64,000 bases of DNA from Ilumatobacteraceae bacterium (lineage in GTDB: Bacteria > Actinomycetota > Acidimicrobiia > Acidimicrobiales > Ilumatobacteraceae): positions 1 to 64,000 of the forward strand of contig JAOBWK010000008.1 in NCBI GenBank assembly GCA_025463305.1, in the 5' to 3' direction. Under the pieces are notes generated by a model. It was not told where the DNA came from. It worked only from the letters and a program-made list of their open reading frames with translations, and searched no databases. This document shows, one piece after another, positions 16,849 through 24,885 of this stretch (its first letter is position 1; each line of letters starts with the position of its first letter). The position numbers were made by a program, and so were the translations under genes.

Positions 16849-17301
16849 ATGAGATTGCGCACTGCCCTTCCCTCCATCGCGGTCACGGTCGGACTCCTCG
16901 CCGTCGGCGCCGGGTGCAGCAGCGACAGCAAGAGCGCATCCACCACCGTCGTTCCGGCCACGACAGCGGTGTCCACCACGACCGCGGCCACCACGGCAGC
17001 CACCACTGCGGCAACGACCGCCGGCTCGACGGCCGGCAGCGGTGCCGCACCCGCCGGCGGTGACGCGATCGCGATCGCGGGGTTCAAGTTCGGCCCCGCC
17101 GAGCTCGATGTCAAGGTCGGCGACACCGTGACTTGGACCAACAACGACGCCCAGGCGCACACCGCCACGTCGTCGGGCAACTTCGACGCCGGCAGTATCG
17201 CCCCGGGCAAGACCGGCTCGTACACGTTCAAGACGGCCGGCACGTTCGCCTACATCTGCTCGTTCCACCCCTTCATGAAGGCGACCATCGTCGTCACGTG
17301 A
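16849..17301 (+). CDS. Cupredoxin (blue-copper) lipoprotein
   Basis: A 150-residue exported protein. A lipoprotein signal ends at Cys23 (GLLAVGAGCSS). A Thr/Ala-rich linker (about 30-70) then leads to a plastocyanin-type beta-sandwich. All four type 1 copper ligands are visible: His104 (AQAHTATS), Cys137, His140 and Met143 (ICSFHPFM). It would be an outer-surface one-electron carrier or a copper-binding protein. ATG 16849 gives a normal signal peptide; longer in-frame starts add charged residues before it. It is the first gene of an apparent three-gene operon with two ferritin-like proteins, ended by the terminator at 19084. Confidence 0.9.
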   Translation: MRLRTALPSIAVTVGLLAVGAGCSSDSKSASTTVVPATTAVSTTTAATTAATTAATTAGSTAGSGAAPAGGDAIAIAGFKFGPAELDVKVGDTVTWTNNDAQAHTATSSGNFDAGSIAPGKTGSYTFKTAGTFAYICSFHPFMKATIVVT

Positions 17302-17372
17302 ACGGACACGACGCGGCTCCTGCCGCGCCTCGATCCCCATCCCCCAACCCAGCCTGAACAACAAGGAGCAAC

Positions 17373-18095
17373 ATGCAGATCACCTCACAAGAGTTCCACT
17401 CGCTTGCAGCCGACGTCGACGATCTCCACCACGAGAGCATGAAGACGTTCGCCGAAGAGACAGCGGACCTCCACCTGGACGCCTACAAGGCGTCCCGCAC
17501 GAACATCGCAGCAGGCGCCGGCATCATCGGTGCTGTCGCTCTCGGCGGTGCGCTCCTGCTCCCCGCCGGCCTCCGCCGTGCCTTCGCCGCCGGTCTCGAC
17601 GACCAGACCATCGCCGGCTACGCCCAGAGCGTCGAGCTCGCCGCCGTTGCCGTCTACACGATGGCCGCACCGCTGCTCAGCGCTGACACCCTCCCGGTGG
17701 CCCAGCTGTTCATGTCGCACCACCAGCAGCACGCCGACGCGTTCGGCTCGGTTGCCGGCGACAAGAAGGCAACGGCGCCCAACGCCAAGCTCGTCGCCGC
17801 AGTCGGCCCGACCCTGGCCGGTCTGAAGACCGAGGCCGATGCACTCGGCTTCGCCTTCACGCTCGAGGGCCAGGCGGCGTACACCTACGCCGCTGCGCTC
17901 ACGTTGCTGCAGGACCCGGCGTACGCCGCGGCCACCGCCACGATCCTGCCGATCGAGGCGCAGCACCAAGTGGTGCTGGGCATCGCCCTCGGCAAGGCCG
18001 TCACCGACGTGTTCCCCACCGGTGCGTTCGAATCCGCCTCTCTGGGCGATGGCACCGATCCCCTCAAGGGTCTCGACCCGGCCACCTTCGGCTGA
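17373..18095 (+). CDS. Membrane-attached ferritin-like protein 1
   Basis: A 240-residue protein with about 40 charged N-terminal residues, a hydrophobic segment at about 45-68 (AAGAGIIGAVALGGALLLPA) and a four-helix ferritin-like domain. Helices carry acidic and histidine residues in ferritin-like positions: SVELAAVAVY, MSHHQQHADAF, LEGQAAYTYAAAL and PIEAQHQVVLGIAL. The pattern resembles the DUF4439/ferritin_2 group, in which metal binding is likely but iron storage is not shown. AAGGAG precedes ATG 17373. It lies 71 bp after the cupredoxin gene and 29 bp before a paralogue, so all three are probably co-transcribed. Confidence 0.85.
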   Translation: MQITSQEFHSLAADVDDLHHESMKTFAEETADLHLDAYKASRTNIAAGAGIIGAVALGGALLLPAGLRRAFAAGLDDQTIAGYAQSVELAAVAVYTMAAPLLSADTLPVAQLFMSHHQQHADAFGSVAGDKKATAPNAKLVAAVGPTLAGLKTEADALGFAFTLEGQAAYTYAAALTLLQDPAYAAATATILPIEAQHQVVLGIALGKAVTDVFPTGAFESASLGDGTDPLKGLDPATFG

Positions 18096-18124
18096 CCGAC
18101 AACAACGACAAAGGACGATGACCC

Positions 18125-19060
18125 ATGAGTAACAACGACCTCAACAACGACGAGATCCGTCGCCAGCTCCGTGCGATCGACACGATGAACAAGGAAGCCA
18201 TGCCGCAGTGGCGTGGCGCCCTGAACCGCATCTTCGGCGATCCGAACATGTCGTCCGACGAAAAGGCCGCCCTCCTCGGCGTGCCGGCTCCCGGCCGCCG
18301 TGACCTGTTCAAGATGGGTGGTGCCGCGATCCTCGGCGCCGCCGTCCTGGCAGCCTGCGGCAGCGACGACAAGAAGACGGCGACCACCACGGCCACCACC
18401 GCGGCGTCGACCACAACAGCGGGCACCACGGCTCCGACGACGGCGGCCACCACCGCTCCCACGACGGCCGCCACCAGTGGCACCACCGCCACCAGCGACA
18501 CGACTGCAACGAGCGGTAGCACGGCCACCAGCGACACCACGGCGGCCGGTGGCAACATGGACCTGACGCTGGCCAAGACGGCGGCGTCGCTGGAGAAGCT
18601 GGCGGTGAACGTGTACGGCACCGCTGCGGCGCTGCTCACCACGCCGGCCGTCCTCGACGCTGCGAAGCTGTTCGCGGGGCACCACCAGATGCACCTCGAC
18701 GCCCTCAACGGCGTCATCACGGGTGCCGGCGCCACGGCGGTCACCGAGCAGAACGATGCCGTGTTCAACGCACTCATCAAGCCGTCGCTCGACAAGGCCA
18801 AGACCGAGTCGGACGCGTTGATGATCGCCGTGGCACTGGAAGAGGCAGCGGCTCAGACGTACTGCTTCGCCGGTGGCACGTTGTCCACGCCTGCGCTCCG
18901 CTCGACCATCATGACCATCGGCGGCGTCGAGGCCCGTCACGCTGCCGTGCTGCGCATGGTGGCCCTGGCCCAGACCGTCACCGACATCTTCCCGGACAAG
19001 CGGGCGTTCTTCCCCGGAGCGAACCCGCTCACCGGGATCAACGGCGCTCTCATCAGCTGA
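18125..19060 (+). CDS. Ferritin-like protein 2, Tat-type lipoprotein
   Basis: A 311-residue protein. An unusually long cytoplasmic lead (about 57 residues, helical and charged) precedes a twin-arginine-like signal GRRDLFKMGGAAILGAAVLA ending in a lipobox cysteine at about 78. A Thr/Ala/Ser-rich linker follows (about 85-140), then a four-helix ferritin-like domain with SLEKLAVNVY, GHHQMHLDAL, LEEAAAQTY and VEARHAAVLR. The Glu and His residues repeat the layout of the upstream paralogue. Tat export would mean the protein folds, possibly with metal, before crossing the membrane. It is the last gene of the operon; the terminator begins 24 bp after its stop. Confidence 0.87.
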   Translation: MSNNDLNNDEIRRQLRAIDTMNKEAMPQWRGALNRIFGDPNMSSDEKAALLGVPAPGRRDLFKMGGAAILGAAVLAACGSDDKKTATTTATTAASTTTAGTTAPTTAATTAPTTAATSGTTATSDTTATSGSTATSDTTAAGGNMDLTLAKTAASLEKLAVNVYGTAAALLTTPAVLDAAKLFAGHHQMHLDALNGVITGAGATAVTEQNDAVFNALIKPSLDKAKTESDALMIAVALEEAAAQTYCFAGGTLSTPALRSTIMTIGGVEARHAAVLRMVALAQTVTDIFPDKRAFFPGANPLTGINGALIS

Positions 19061-19083
19061 TCCTCCCCCTCAGCGGATGTATC

Positions 19084-19107
19084 GAGCCCCGGCTTCGGCC
19101 GGGGCTC
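19084..19107 (+). terminator. Terminator of the cupredoxin/ferritin-like operon
   Basis: GAGCCCCGGC and GCCGGGGCTC pair perfectly (10 bp) around a TTCG tetraloop, followed by GTTCG. It lies 24 bp after the stop of the second ferritin-like gene. Confidence 0.85.
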
Positions 19108-19126
19108 GTTCGCGTCCCGGCCCCAC

Positions 19127-19158
19127 TAGGTTGGCGACCCGTGAGCAGCATCCGATGA
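19127..19158 (+). promoter_or_regulatory. -10 box and 5-codon upstream ORF of the ABC-F gene
   Basis: TAGGTT (19127-19132) lies 8 nt before GTG 19141, which opens a five-codon frame (M-S-S-I-R, stop at 19156-19158). That stop overlaps the ATG of the ABC-F gene at 19155. The sequence GAGCAGCATC occurs both in the mini-ORF and at the start of the gene, 14 bp apart. Leaderless initiation followed by coupled reinitiation, or attenuation, is possible. Confidence 0.4.
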
Positions 19159-20789
19159 GCAGCATCATCGTGTCCGATCTCGAGTACGCACCGCCGGGCA
19201 GCGACTCGCTGTTCTTCGACGTCGGCTTCGGCGTCGCACCCGGCGAGCACGCCGCACTCGTCGGCGCGAACGGCGTCGGGAAGAGCACGATCCTGCGGAT
19301 CCTCACCGGCGAGCTGGAGGCCGACGAGGGCGAGTTCGCGGTCGGCGGATCGATGCTCTCGATGACCCAGGACGTCGGCATGTCGCGGCCCACCGACACG
19401 CTGCGCGAGATGCTGATCGAGGTCGCGCCGGGCGCGCTGCGCACGGCGGGGCGAGCCCTCGTCGCCGCTGAGCGGGGGCTGGTCGACGGCACGGACGATG
19501 GCATGGGCTACGCGACAGCGCTCACCGACTGGGGCGATCTCGGCGGCTACGAGCTGGAGATGAAGTGGGAGGCCGCGGCGCGGCGCAGCGTGAAGACGCC
19601 CATCGACGACTTCTCGACGCGTCTGGTCTCCGAGCTGTCCGGTGGGGAGCGCAAGCGGCTCGTGCTCGATCTGCTGCTCACCTCGAACGCCGACGTGCTG
19701 CTGCTCGACGAGCCGGACAACTACCTCGACATCCCCACCCGGGGCTGGCTCGAGGAGCAGATCCGGGCGAGCAAGTCGACGATCCTGATGGTCAGCCACG
19801 ACCGCACGCTGCTCGAGCGGGTGGCGACCAAGATCGTCGTCATCGAGGGTTCGGGCTGCTGGGTGCATGGCGGCTCGTACACGACGTTCCCCGAGGCGCG
19901 GGCCAAGCGCCAAGAGCTGCTCGGCGACGGCGTCAAGCGCTGGAACGAGGAGGAGCGCCGCCTCTTCCAGCACATGAAGATCATGAAGCAGCGCGCCGCG
20001 CAGAACTTCAAGAACGCCACCAAGGCCAACGCCGCCGAGACCCGCTGGGAGAAGTTCGTCGCGATCGGGCCACCGCCACCGCCCGCGCCGAACTCGCAGA
20101 TCTACGTGCGCCTGCGCGGCGCGGACTCCGCGCGGCGCGTCGTGCGGATGGACGGGGTGTCGATGGGCGATCTGTTCCTGCCGTTCTCGGACGAGGTCCA
20201 CTTCGGCGAGCGGATCGGCCTGATCGGCCCGAACGGCACCGGCAAGAGCCATCTCCTCGGCGCGCTGGCCGGGACGGCCGAGCCGGACCACGGAACCGTC
20301 CAGTTCGGTCCGCGCACGTCGGTGGGCGTGTTCACCCAGATCAACGACCGGGCCGACTTCCGCAACCGCACGTGCTTCGAGATCGTGCGCGACCGGATCC
20401 ACGACGACGAGAAGTCGATGAAGTCGCTGGCCCGCTACGGCCTCGTCAACAACGCCCGCCAGGACTTCCAGACGTTGTCCGGTGGGCAGAAGGCGCGGCT
20501 CGAGATCCTCTGCCTCGAGCTGGAGGGGCACAACGTGCTGCTGCTCGACGAGCCCACCGACAACCTCGACATCGAATCCTCCGAGGCGCTCGAGCAGGCG
20601 CTCGACGGGTTCCAGGGCACGGTCATCGCGGTGAGCCACGATCGCACGTTCCTGTCGACGTTCGACCGGTTCCTGATGATCACCGACGACGGCGAGGTCT
20701 ACGCCCTGCCCGACTACGAGATCGCGATGGCCGGCCTGGCCAAGCCCGATCAGCTCGCCTCGCTCCGGCTGGCGAAGGCGCTGACGTGA
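19155..20789 (+). CDS. ABC-F family ATPase (ribosome-associated type)
   Basis: A 544-residue soluble protein with two ABC ATPase cassettes and no membrane part, which is the ABC-F layout. Cassette 1: Walker A GANGVGKST, signature LSGGERKR, Walker B LLLDEPDNYLDI. Cassette 2: GPNGTGKSH, LSGGQKAR, LLLDEPTDNLDI. The linker between them is charged and helical (RRLFQHMKIMKQRAAQNFKN), as expected for the P-site tRNA interaction motif. ABC-F proteins act on the ribosome (EttA-like translation factors or antibiotic-protection proteins); which one this is cannot be told. The second Walker A has His after GKS instead of the usual Thr/Ser. The start is coupled to a five-codon upstream ORF, and the M23 peptidase gene overlaps the stop. 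Confidence 0.92.
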   Translation: MSSIIVSDLEYAPPGSDSLFFDVGFGVAPGEHAALVGANGVGKSTILRILTGELEADEGEFAVGGSMLSMTQDVGMSRPTDTLREMLIEVAPGALRTAGRALVAAERGLVDGTDDGMGYATALTDWGDLGGYELEMKWEAAARRSVKTPIDDFSTRLVSELSGGERKRLVLDLLLTSNADVLLLDEPDNYLDIPTRGWLEEQIRASKSTILMVSHDRTLLERVATKIVVIEGSGCWVHGGSYTTFPEARAKRQELLGDGVKRWNEEERRLFQHMKIMKQRAAQNFKNATKANAAETRWEKFVAIGPPPPPAPNSQIYVRLRGADSARRVVRMDGVSMGDLFLPFSDEVHFGERIGLIGPNGTGKSHLLGALAGTAEPDHGTVQFGPRTSVGVFTQINDRADFRNRTCFEIVRDRIHDDEKSMKSLARYGLVNNARQDFQTLSGGQKARLEILCLELEGHNVLLLDEPTDNLDIESSEALEQALDGFQGTVIAVSHDRTFLSTFDRFLMITDDGEVYALPDYEIAMAGLAKPDQLASLRLAKALT

Positions 20790-21631
20790 CCCGGCGATGG
20801 GCGGCCGGCGCGGTGGCGATCGCGTCGCTCGTGTCGTCGTGCTCGTCCAGCCACGACTCCGGCGCGTCCACGACGTCCGTCGTCGCGCTCACGCCGACGG
20901 TGCCGGTCGCGTCGTCGACGACCACGGCCGCACTCGTCACCACGACGGCGACAGCGACGACGCCCGCGGCGCCAACGACGACCGCGGCACCGACGACGAC
21001 CGCGGCGCCGACCACGACGACAGCGCCGACCACGACCGTCGCACCGACCACGGTCCCGGCCACCACCACCACCGTGCCGACCACGACGCCGTACGGCATC
21101 CCGGTCGGCGGCGGGCTCCGCGTCAGCTACGCCCACGTGCACCACGACTACCCGGCGAGCGACATCTTCGCGGTGGGTGGCTGCGGGGCACCCATCGTCT
21201 CGCCCGTGAACGGCACCGTGCTCGAGGCCCGTCGGGTCGACAGCTGGGTGCGGGCCGTGAACAACCCGGCCACCCGCGGCGGACGGTCGGTGTCGATCCT
21301 CGGCGACGACGGCGTGCGCTACTACATGGCCCACCTCGACTCGCTCACCGACGGCATCGATCCCGGGGTGCGGGTGACGGTGGGCCAGTCGCTGGGGGTG
21401 CTCGGCGAGACCGGCGACGCCGGTGCGTGCCACGTGCACTTCGGCATCTCCCCGAACTGCCCCGGCAAGGAGTGGGCTGTGCGCCGGGGCGTGATCTGGC
21501 CGTGGAAGTACCTCGATGCGTGGCGCCAGGGCGAGCAGCTCAGCCCGGTCGGCGAGATCGAGCAGTGGGTGGTCGCCCATCCCACGGCGTGCGCCGACGC
21601 GATGGCGGACCCGAACGCCGCCGACTCCTGA
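20786..21631 (+). CDS. M23 family metallopeptidase, lipoprotein
   Basis: A 281-residue exported cell-wall hydrolase candidate. The signal ends at a lipobox (IASLVSSC, Cys about 19) and is followed by a long Thr/Ala/Pro linker of TTTAAPTT units (about 28-110). The catalytic domain is LytM/M23: HVHHDYPASDIF supplies the first His and Asp zinc ligands, and HVHFG supplies the HxH pair; YMAHLDSL and GLGVLGETGD-like segments are in the expected places. It would cut peptidoglycan cross-links. The GTG start overlaps the ABC-F stop (GTGA), so the two genes are co-translated although their roles look unrelated. Confidence 0.9.
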   Translation: MTRRWAAGAVAIASLVSSCSSSHDSGASTTSVVALTPTVPVASSTTTAALVTTTATATTPAAPTTTAAPTTTAAPTTTTAPTTTVAPTTVPATTTTVPTTTPYGIPVGGGLRVSYAHVHHDYPASDIFAVGGCGAPIVSPVNGTVLEARRVDSWVRAVNNPATRGGRSVSILGDDGVRYYMAHLDSLTDGIDPGVRVTVGQSLGVLGETGDAGACHVHFGISPNCPGKEWAVRRGVIWPWKYLDAWRQGEQLSPVGEIEQWVVAHPTACADAMADPNAADS

Positions 21632-21634
21632 TGG

Positions 21635-22345
21635 TCAGGTGCGGCGGTCGGTGACCGCACCGATGCGGACGGCGGCGCGCAGGTCCGTGGTGAGCGACTC
21701 ACCGACGGCGCCGACGGCGAGCGTGGCGACCGAACGGGTGAGCGCGCCACGACTGCGACGCAGCAGCGCGACCACCTCGTCGTCGGGCAACTGATGGGCG
21801 AGGCGGGCGAGATCCGTCGCCATCGCCTCGAACGCGATGCGGAGGCGCTGATACATCGCGATCGCTTCGTTCGCTGACGCACCGGCGCTGACGAGGTCGC
21901 CGATCATCTCGAGCGCGGCAGGGGAGCGGACCCGCCACCCATCGCTGCCCGCCACCCGTTCGATGAGCCCGGCACGGGTGGCGGCCCGACGCGCCGTCAC
22001 CCGCTCGAGGGCCGGCAGTTGCTCGACCAGTTGGGCCTCGGTGCACAGCACGCTCGGCTCGTCGACGGGTGTGAGGTCGACGTCGATCCCGAGCACATCG
22101 TGCAGGCTGCTGCCGGCGTCGGCGGCGTCGAAGAGGTCCCGCATCCCGGCCAGCGAGTATCCGCGTGCCTGGAGGCGGGCGATGAGTGCCAGCCGCTGCT
22201 GGTGCTCGGCGCCGTAGTAGCCGATCCGTCCGCGACGGGTCGGCGGAGCAAGAACGCCTTCGGTCTGGTACTGCCGGATGGTGCGCGTCGGCACACCCGA
22301 CGTCGTCGCCAACTGGTCGATCGTGAGCTCGTCCACGGCCGTCAC
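21635..22345 (-). CDS. MerR family regulator
   Basis: A 236-residue regulator with the MerR winged helix at the N-terminus (TIDQLATTSGVPTRTIRQYQ, then GRIGYYGAEHQQRLALIARL) and a helical C-terminal effector region (about 110-236) with no cysteine cluster, so it is not a metal sensor of the classic type. MerR proteins bind promoters with the site between -35 and -10. Such a palindrome exists in the promoter of the divergent kinase-like gene. The start is GTG 22345 or GTG 22336. It converges on the peptidase gene with a 3-bp gap. Confidence 0.88.
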   Translation of the reverse strand: MTAVDELTIDQLATTSGVPTRTIRQYQTEGVLAPPTRRGRIGYYGAEHQQRLALIARLQARGYSLAGMRDLFDAADAGSSLHDVLGIDVDLTPVDEPSVLCTEAQLVEQLPALERVTARRAATRAGLIERVAGSDGWRVRSPAALEMIGDLVSAGASANEAIAMYQRLRIAFEAMATDLARLAHQLPDDEVVALLRRSRGALTRSVATLAVGAVGESLTTDLRAAVRIGAVTDRRT

Positions 22346-22363
22346 CCTAGCATTATTGCCTCA

Positions 22364-22392
22364 TTGACCGTTACAGTGTTCACTGTTATGAT
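22364..22392 (+). promoter_or_regulatory. Promoter of the APH-like gene with embedded palindrome
   Basis: -35 TTGACC (22364-22369), 17-bp spacer and -10 TATGAT (22387-22392). The palindrome ACAGTG-TT-CACTGT (22373-22386) fills the spacer, the position used by MerR regulators. ATG 22399 follows the -10 by only 6 nt, implying a leaderless transcript. The best promoter in the window. Confidence 0.75.
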
Positions 22393-22398
22393 AGGGTC

Positions 22399-23463
22399 AT
22401 GGACGAAGCGGTGCTGTTGCGGATCGTGCGCGAGCACGCCGGTCCCACCGTCGAGCTGCGCGGCACGCCGACGCCCATGCAGGGCGGGTTCTGGGCGGCG
22501 ATCTTCGCGTTCGAGCTCGATGGCGCCGTCTCTGCCTGGACCGGCCCGCTCGTGCTGCGGGTGATGCCGGATCCCGTCGGCGCAGCGCGCGAATCGATCG
22601 TCCAGCGGATGGTGGCCGAGCAGGGCTTCCCGACGCCGTCGGTGCTCGCGGCCGGCAACGATGCCGGCATCGGTGGTGCGTTCATGATCATGCGCCGGGC
22701 CGCCGGCACGTCGCCGGTGGCCGGGCTCGACCTCGGTCCGCGGGAGATGCTCCGGCTGCCCGGCGTGCTCCGCCGCCTGCCGGCCCAGCTCGCAGCGGTC
22801 GCCCAACGACTTCACGCGCTGGATCCAACGCCGATCCGAGAGGCGTTCGCGGCTGTCGACACCACGACGGCTGGCGATGCCACCGCGGCTGCCGACGACA
22901 GCGGCTCCGTCCCCGGGGGTCGCCACGGCATCGACGCACGGTTGCGGCTGATCCGCGGCACCGCGGAGGTCGCCGGCACCGACGGCTTCGGTGACCTCGC
23001 CGACTGGCTCGACCGCAACCGTCCGTCCACCTCGACCGAGGTCGTCTGCCACGGCGATCTCCATCCGTTCAACCTCCTCGTCGACGACGACGGTGTCGTC
23101 ACCGTGCTCGACTGGACGAACGCCAACGTCGTGCGGCGCGAGTTCGACCTCGGGTTCACCTCCGGGCTGCTGCGTTGCGCACCGGTGGACCTGCCCGGCT
23201 TCCTCCGCCCGGTGGGCGCGCGGGCGACGCGCTGGCTGGCCGACGACTTCCTGCGGCGGTACGGGCGCAGCGCGGTGGACACGAGCGCGGTGCGCTGGTT
23301 CGAGGTGCTGCAGTGGGCGCGGTGCCTCGCCGAGGTGGCGAGCGCTCGTGCCGGGCTCAGCGACACGGTCGGCACCGAGCATCCGTTCGAGACATCGGCC
23401 GCGTCGATGACGCTGCAGGTCCGCCGCGCCACCAACGTCGACATTCGCCTGCCGACGCGCTGA
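22399..23463 (+). CDS. Aminoglycoside phosphotransferase (APH) family protein
   Basis: A 354-residue kinase-like protein. The APH catalytic loop is VCHGDLHPFNLL (about 216-227), followed by the metal-binding segment TVLDWTNANV (about 235-244); the N-lobe has FWAAIFAFE and VLRVMPDP. Members phosphorylate antibiotics, choline, sugars or other small hydroxyl compounds. The position next to a MerR regulator hints at an inducible detoxification or uptake function, but nothing in the sequence shows an aminoglycoside substrate. An insert rich in Thr/Ala/Asp (about 150-175) is unusual. Leaderless start at ATG 22399. Confidence 0.87.
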   Translation: MDEAVLLRIVREHAGPTVELRGTPTPMQGGFWAAIFAFELDGAVSAWTGPLVLRVMPDPVGAARESIVQRMVAEQGFPTPSVLAAGNDAGIGGAFMIMRRAAGTSPVAGLDLGPREMLRLPGVLRRLPAQLAAVAQRLHALDPTPIREAFAAVDTTTAGDATAAADDSGSVPGGRHGIDARLRLIRGTAEVAGTDGFGDLADWLDRNRPSTSTEVVCHGDLHPFNLLVDDDGVVTVLDWTNANVVRREFDLGFTSGLLRCAPVDLPGFLRPVGARATRWLADDFLRRYGRSAVDTSAVRWFEVLQWARCLAEVASARAGLSDTVGTEHPFETSAASMTLQVRRATNVDIRLPTR

Positions 23464-23501
23464 CCGTCGGCGCGCTGACGGGCCGTGTCAGGTTGCGGCG
23501 G

Positions 23502-24884
23502 TCAACTGCTCGGTGGCACCGCGGGCACGCGGACGACGAACGTCGCGCCGCCACCCTCGCCCGTGCCGGCGCCGGCCACTACGACGGTGCCGTGGTGCGC
23601 GTTGGCGACGCGGCGCACGATCGACAGGCCGAGCCCGGTGCCGCCCAGATCGCGCGCCCGATGGCGATCGAGGCGCACGAACGGATCGAAGACCGCCTCG
23701 CGATCCGCGACCGGGATGCCCGGGCCGTCGTCGGCCACCTGGATCTCGACGAGGGCATGGCCGGCGACGGGCACCGTGCGCAGCCCGATCGTGACGCGGT
23801 GCTCGGCATGGCGCAGGGCGTTGTCGACGAGGTTGGTGATCAGCCGGCGGAGCTGATCCGGGTCGCCGGTGATCGTCACCTCGGGCAGCGCGCCGTCGGT
23901 GGTCAGCTCGCGATCGTCGGGCACCGGCCGGGCGAGCTCCTCGCGCAGGAGCGATGTGAGGTCCACCGGCCCGAGGCGCACCGTGTTCGGTCCGGCCTCG
24001 GCGCGAGCGAGCGCGAGCAGGTCGTCGGTGAGCGACTGCATCCGCGCGTCCTGGCGGAGCACGTCGCTCGCCACGGCCGGCCAGTCGGCCCGGTCGGGAT
24101 GAGCACTCGCCACCTCGATCGCCATGCGGATGTTGGCGATCGGGGTGCGCAGCTCGTGGGACGCGTCGGCGACGAAGCGCTGCTGGGCGTCGCTGGAGGT
24201 CTGCAGCCGGTCGAGCATGTCGTTGAGGGTGTGCGCGAGCCGGCCGATCTCGTCGTCGGTGTCGGGGGCCGGGACGCGGCGGTGGAGGTGGCGGCCGGTG
24301 ATGGTCTCGACCTCGGCGCGCATCGACTCGACGGGCTGCAGTGCTCGGCCGACGACGAGCCACACGGTGCCGGCGACGAGCAGCAGCAGGATCGGCACGA
24401 GGATCAGCAACGACGTGCGCAGCAGATCGCCGCCGCGGTCGTACCCGGCGACCGAGGTGATGACCACGGCGGTCAACGTCCGGCCGCCGACGGTGATCGA
24501 GACGTTCTCGGCCAGCCATGGCCCACCCTGCACGCGGGTGATCGAGTCGAGCATCGTCCGCCGTCCGGCCCCGGCCGTGCGCACCGGCTGGAGGCCGGCC
24601 AGCTGGCTGCTCGCGGCGATCACCTTCGAGTCCGCGTCGAGCACCTGGACGAGCGTGAGCCGCGGCGAGTCGAGCGCGGGGAGCGGGTTCGGCAGGACAC
24701 CGTCGACCGCGAGCGCCGCGACCGAGTCGGCGCGCTGACGAGAGGCGCCGGACTGCGACCGCAGCAGTGCGCCGCGGAACAGGTGCAGCAGCCCGAATGA
24801 CCCGATCACGAGCGCGATGGCGACCACGAGCGTGGCGAGCACGGTGATGCGCGTTCGCACCGAGCGGCGTGACGGGCGCGCCAA
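23502..24884 (-). CDS. Sensor histidine kinase
   Basis: A 460-residue membrane kinase. Two transmembrane helices (about 15-36 and 157-179) enclose a 120-residue extracytoplasmic sensor. A HAMP segment (about 180-233) follows, then the dimerisation helix with the phospho-accepting His243 (ASHELRTPIANIRMA), then the ATPase domain with N, G1 (ADDGPGIPV) and G2 (GTGLGLSIVRRV) boxes. It phosphorylates the response regulator encoded just upstream. The frame's first start is TTG 24884, one base after the regulator stop; GTG 24860 is an alternative that keeps the first helix intact. The input signal is unknown. Confidence 0.93.
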   Translation of the reverse strand: MARPSRRSVRTRITVLATLVVAIALVIGSFGLLHLFRGALLRSQSGASRQRADSVAALAVDGVLPNPLPALDSPRLTLVQVLDADSKVIAASSQLAGLQPVRTAGAGRRTMLDSITRVQGGPWLAENVSITVGGRTLTAVVITSVAGYDRGGDLLRTSLLILVPILLLLVAGTVWLVVGRALQPVESMRAEVETITGRHLHRRVPAPDTDDEIGRLAHTLNDMLDRLQTSSDAQQRFVADASHELRTPIANIRMAIEVASAHPDRADWPAVASDVLRQDARMQSLTDDLLALARAEAGPNTVRLGPVDLTSLLREELARPVPDDRELTTDGALPEVTITGDPDQLRRLITNLVDNALRHAEHRVTIGLRTVPVAGHALVEIQVADDGPGIPVADREAVFDPFVRLDRHRARDLGGTGLGLSIVRRVANAHHGTVVVAGAGTGEGGGATFVVRVPAVPPSS

Positions 24885-24885
24885 G

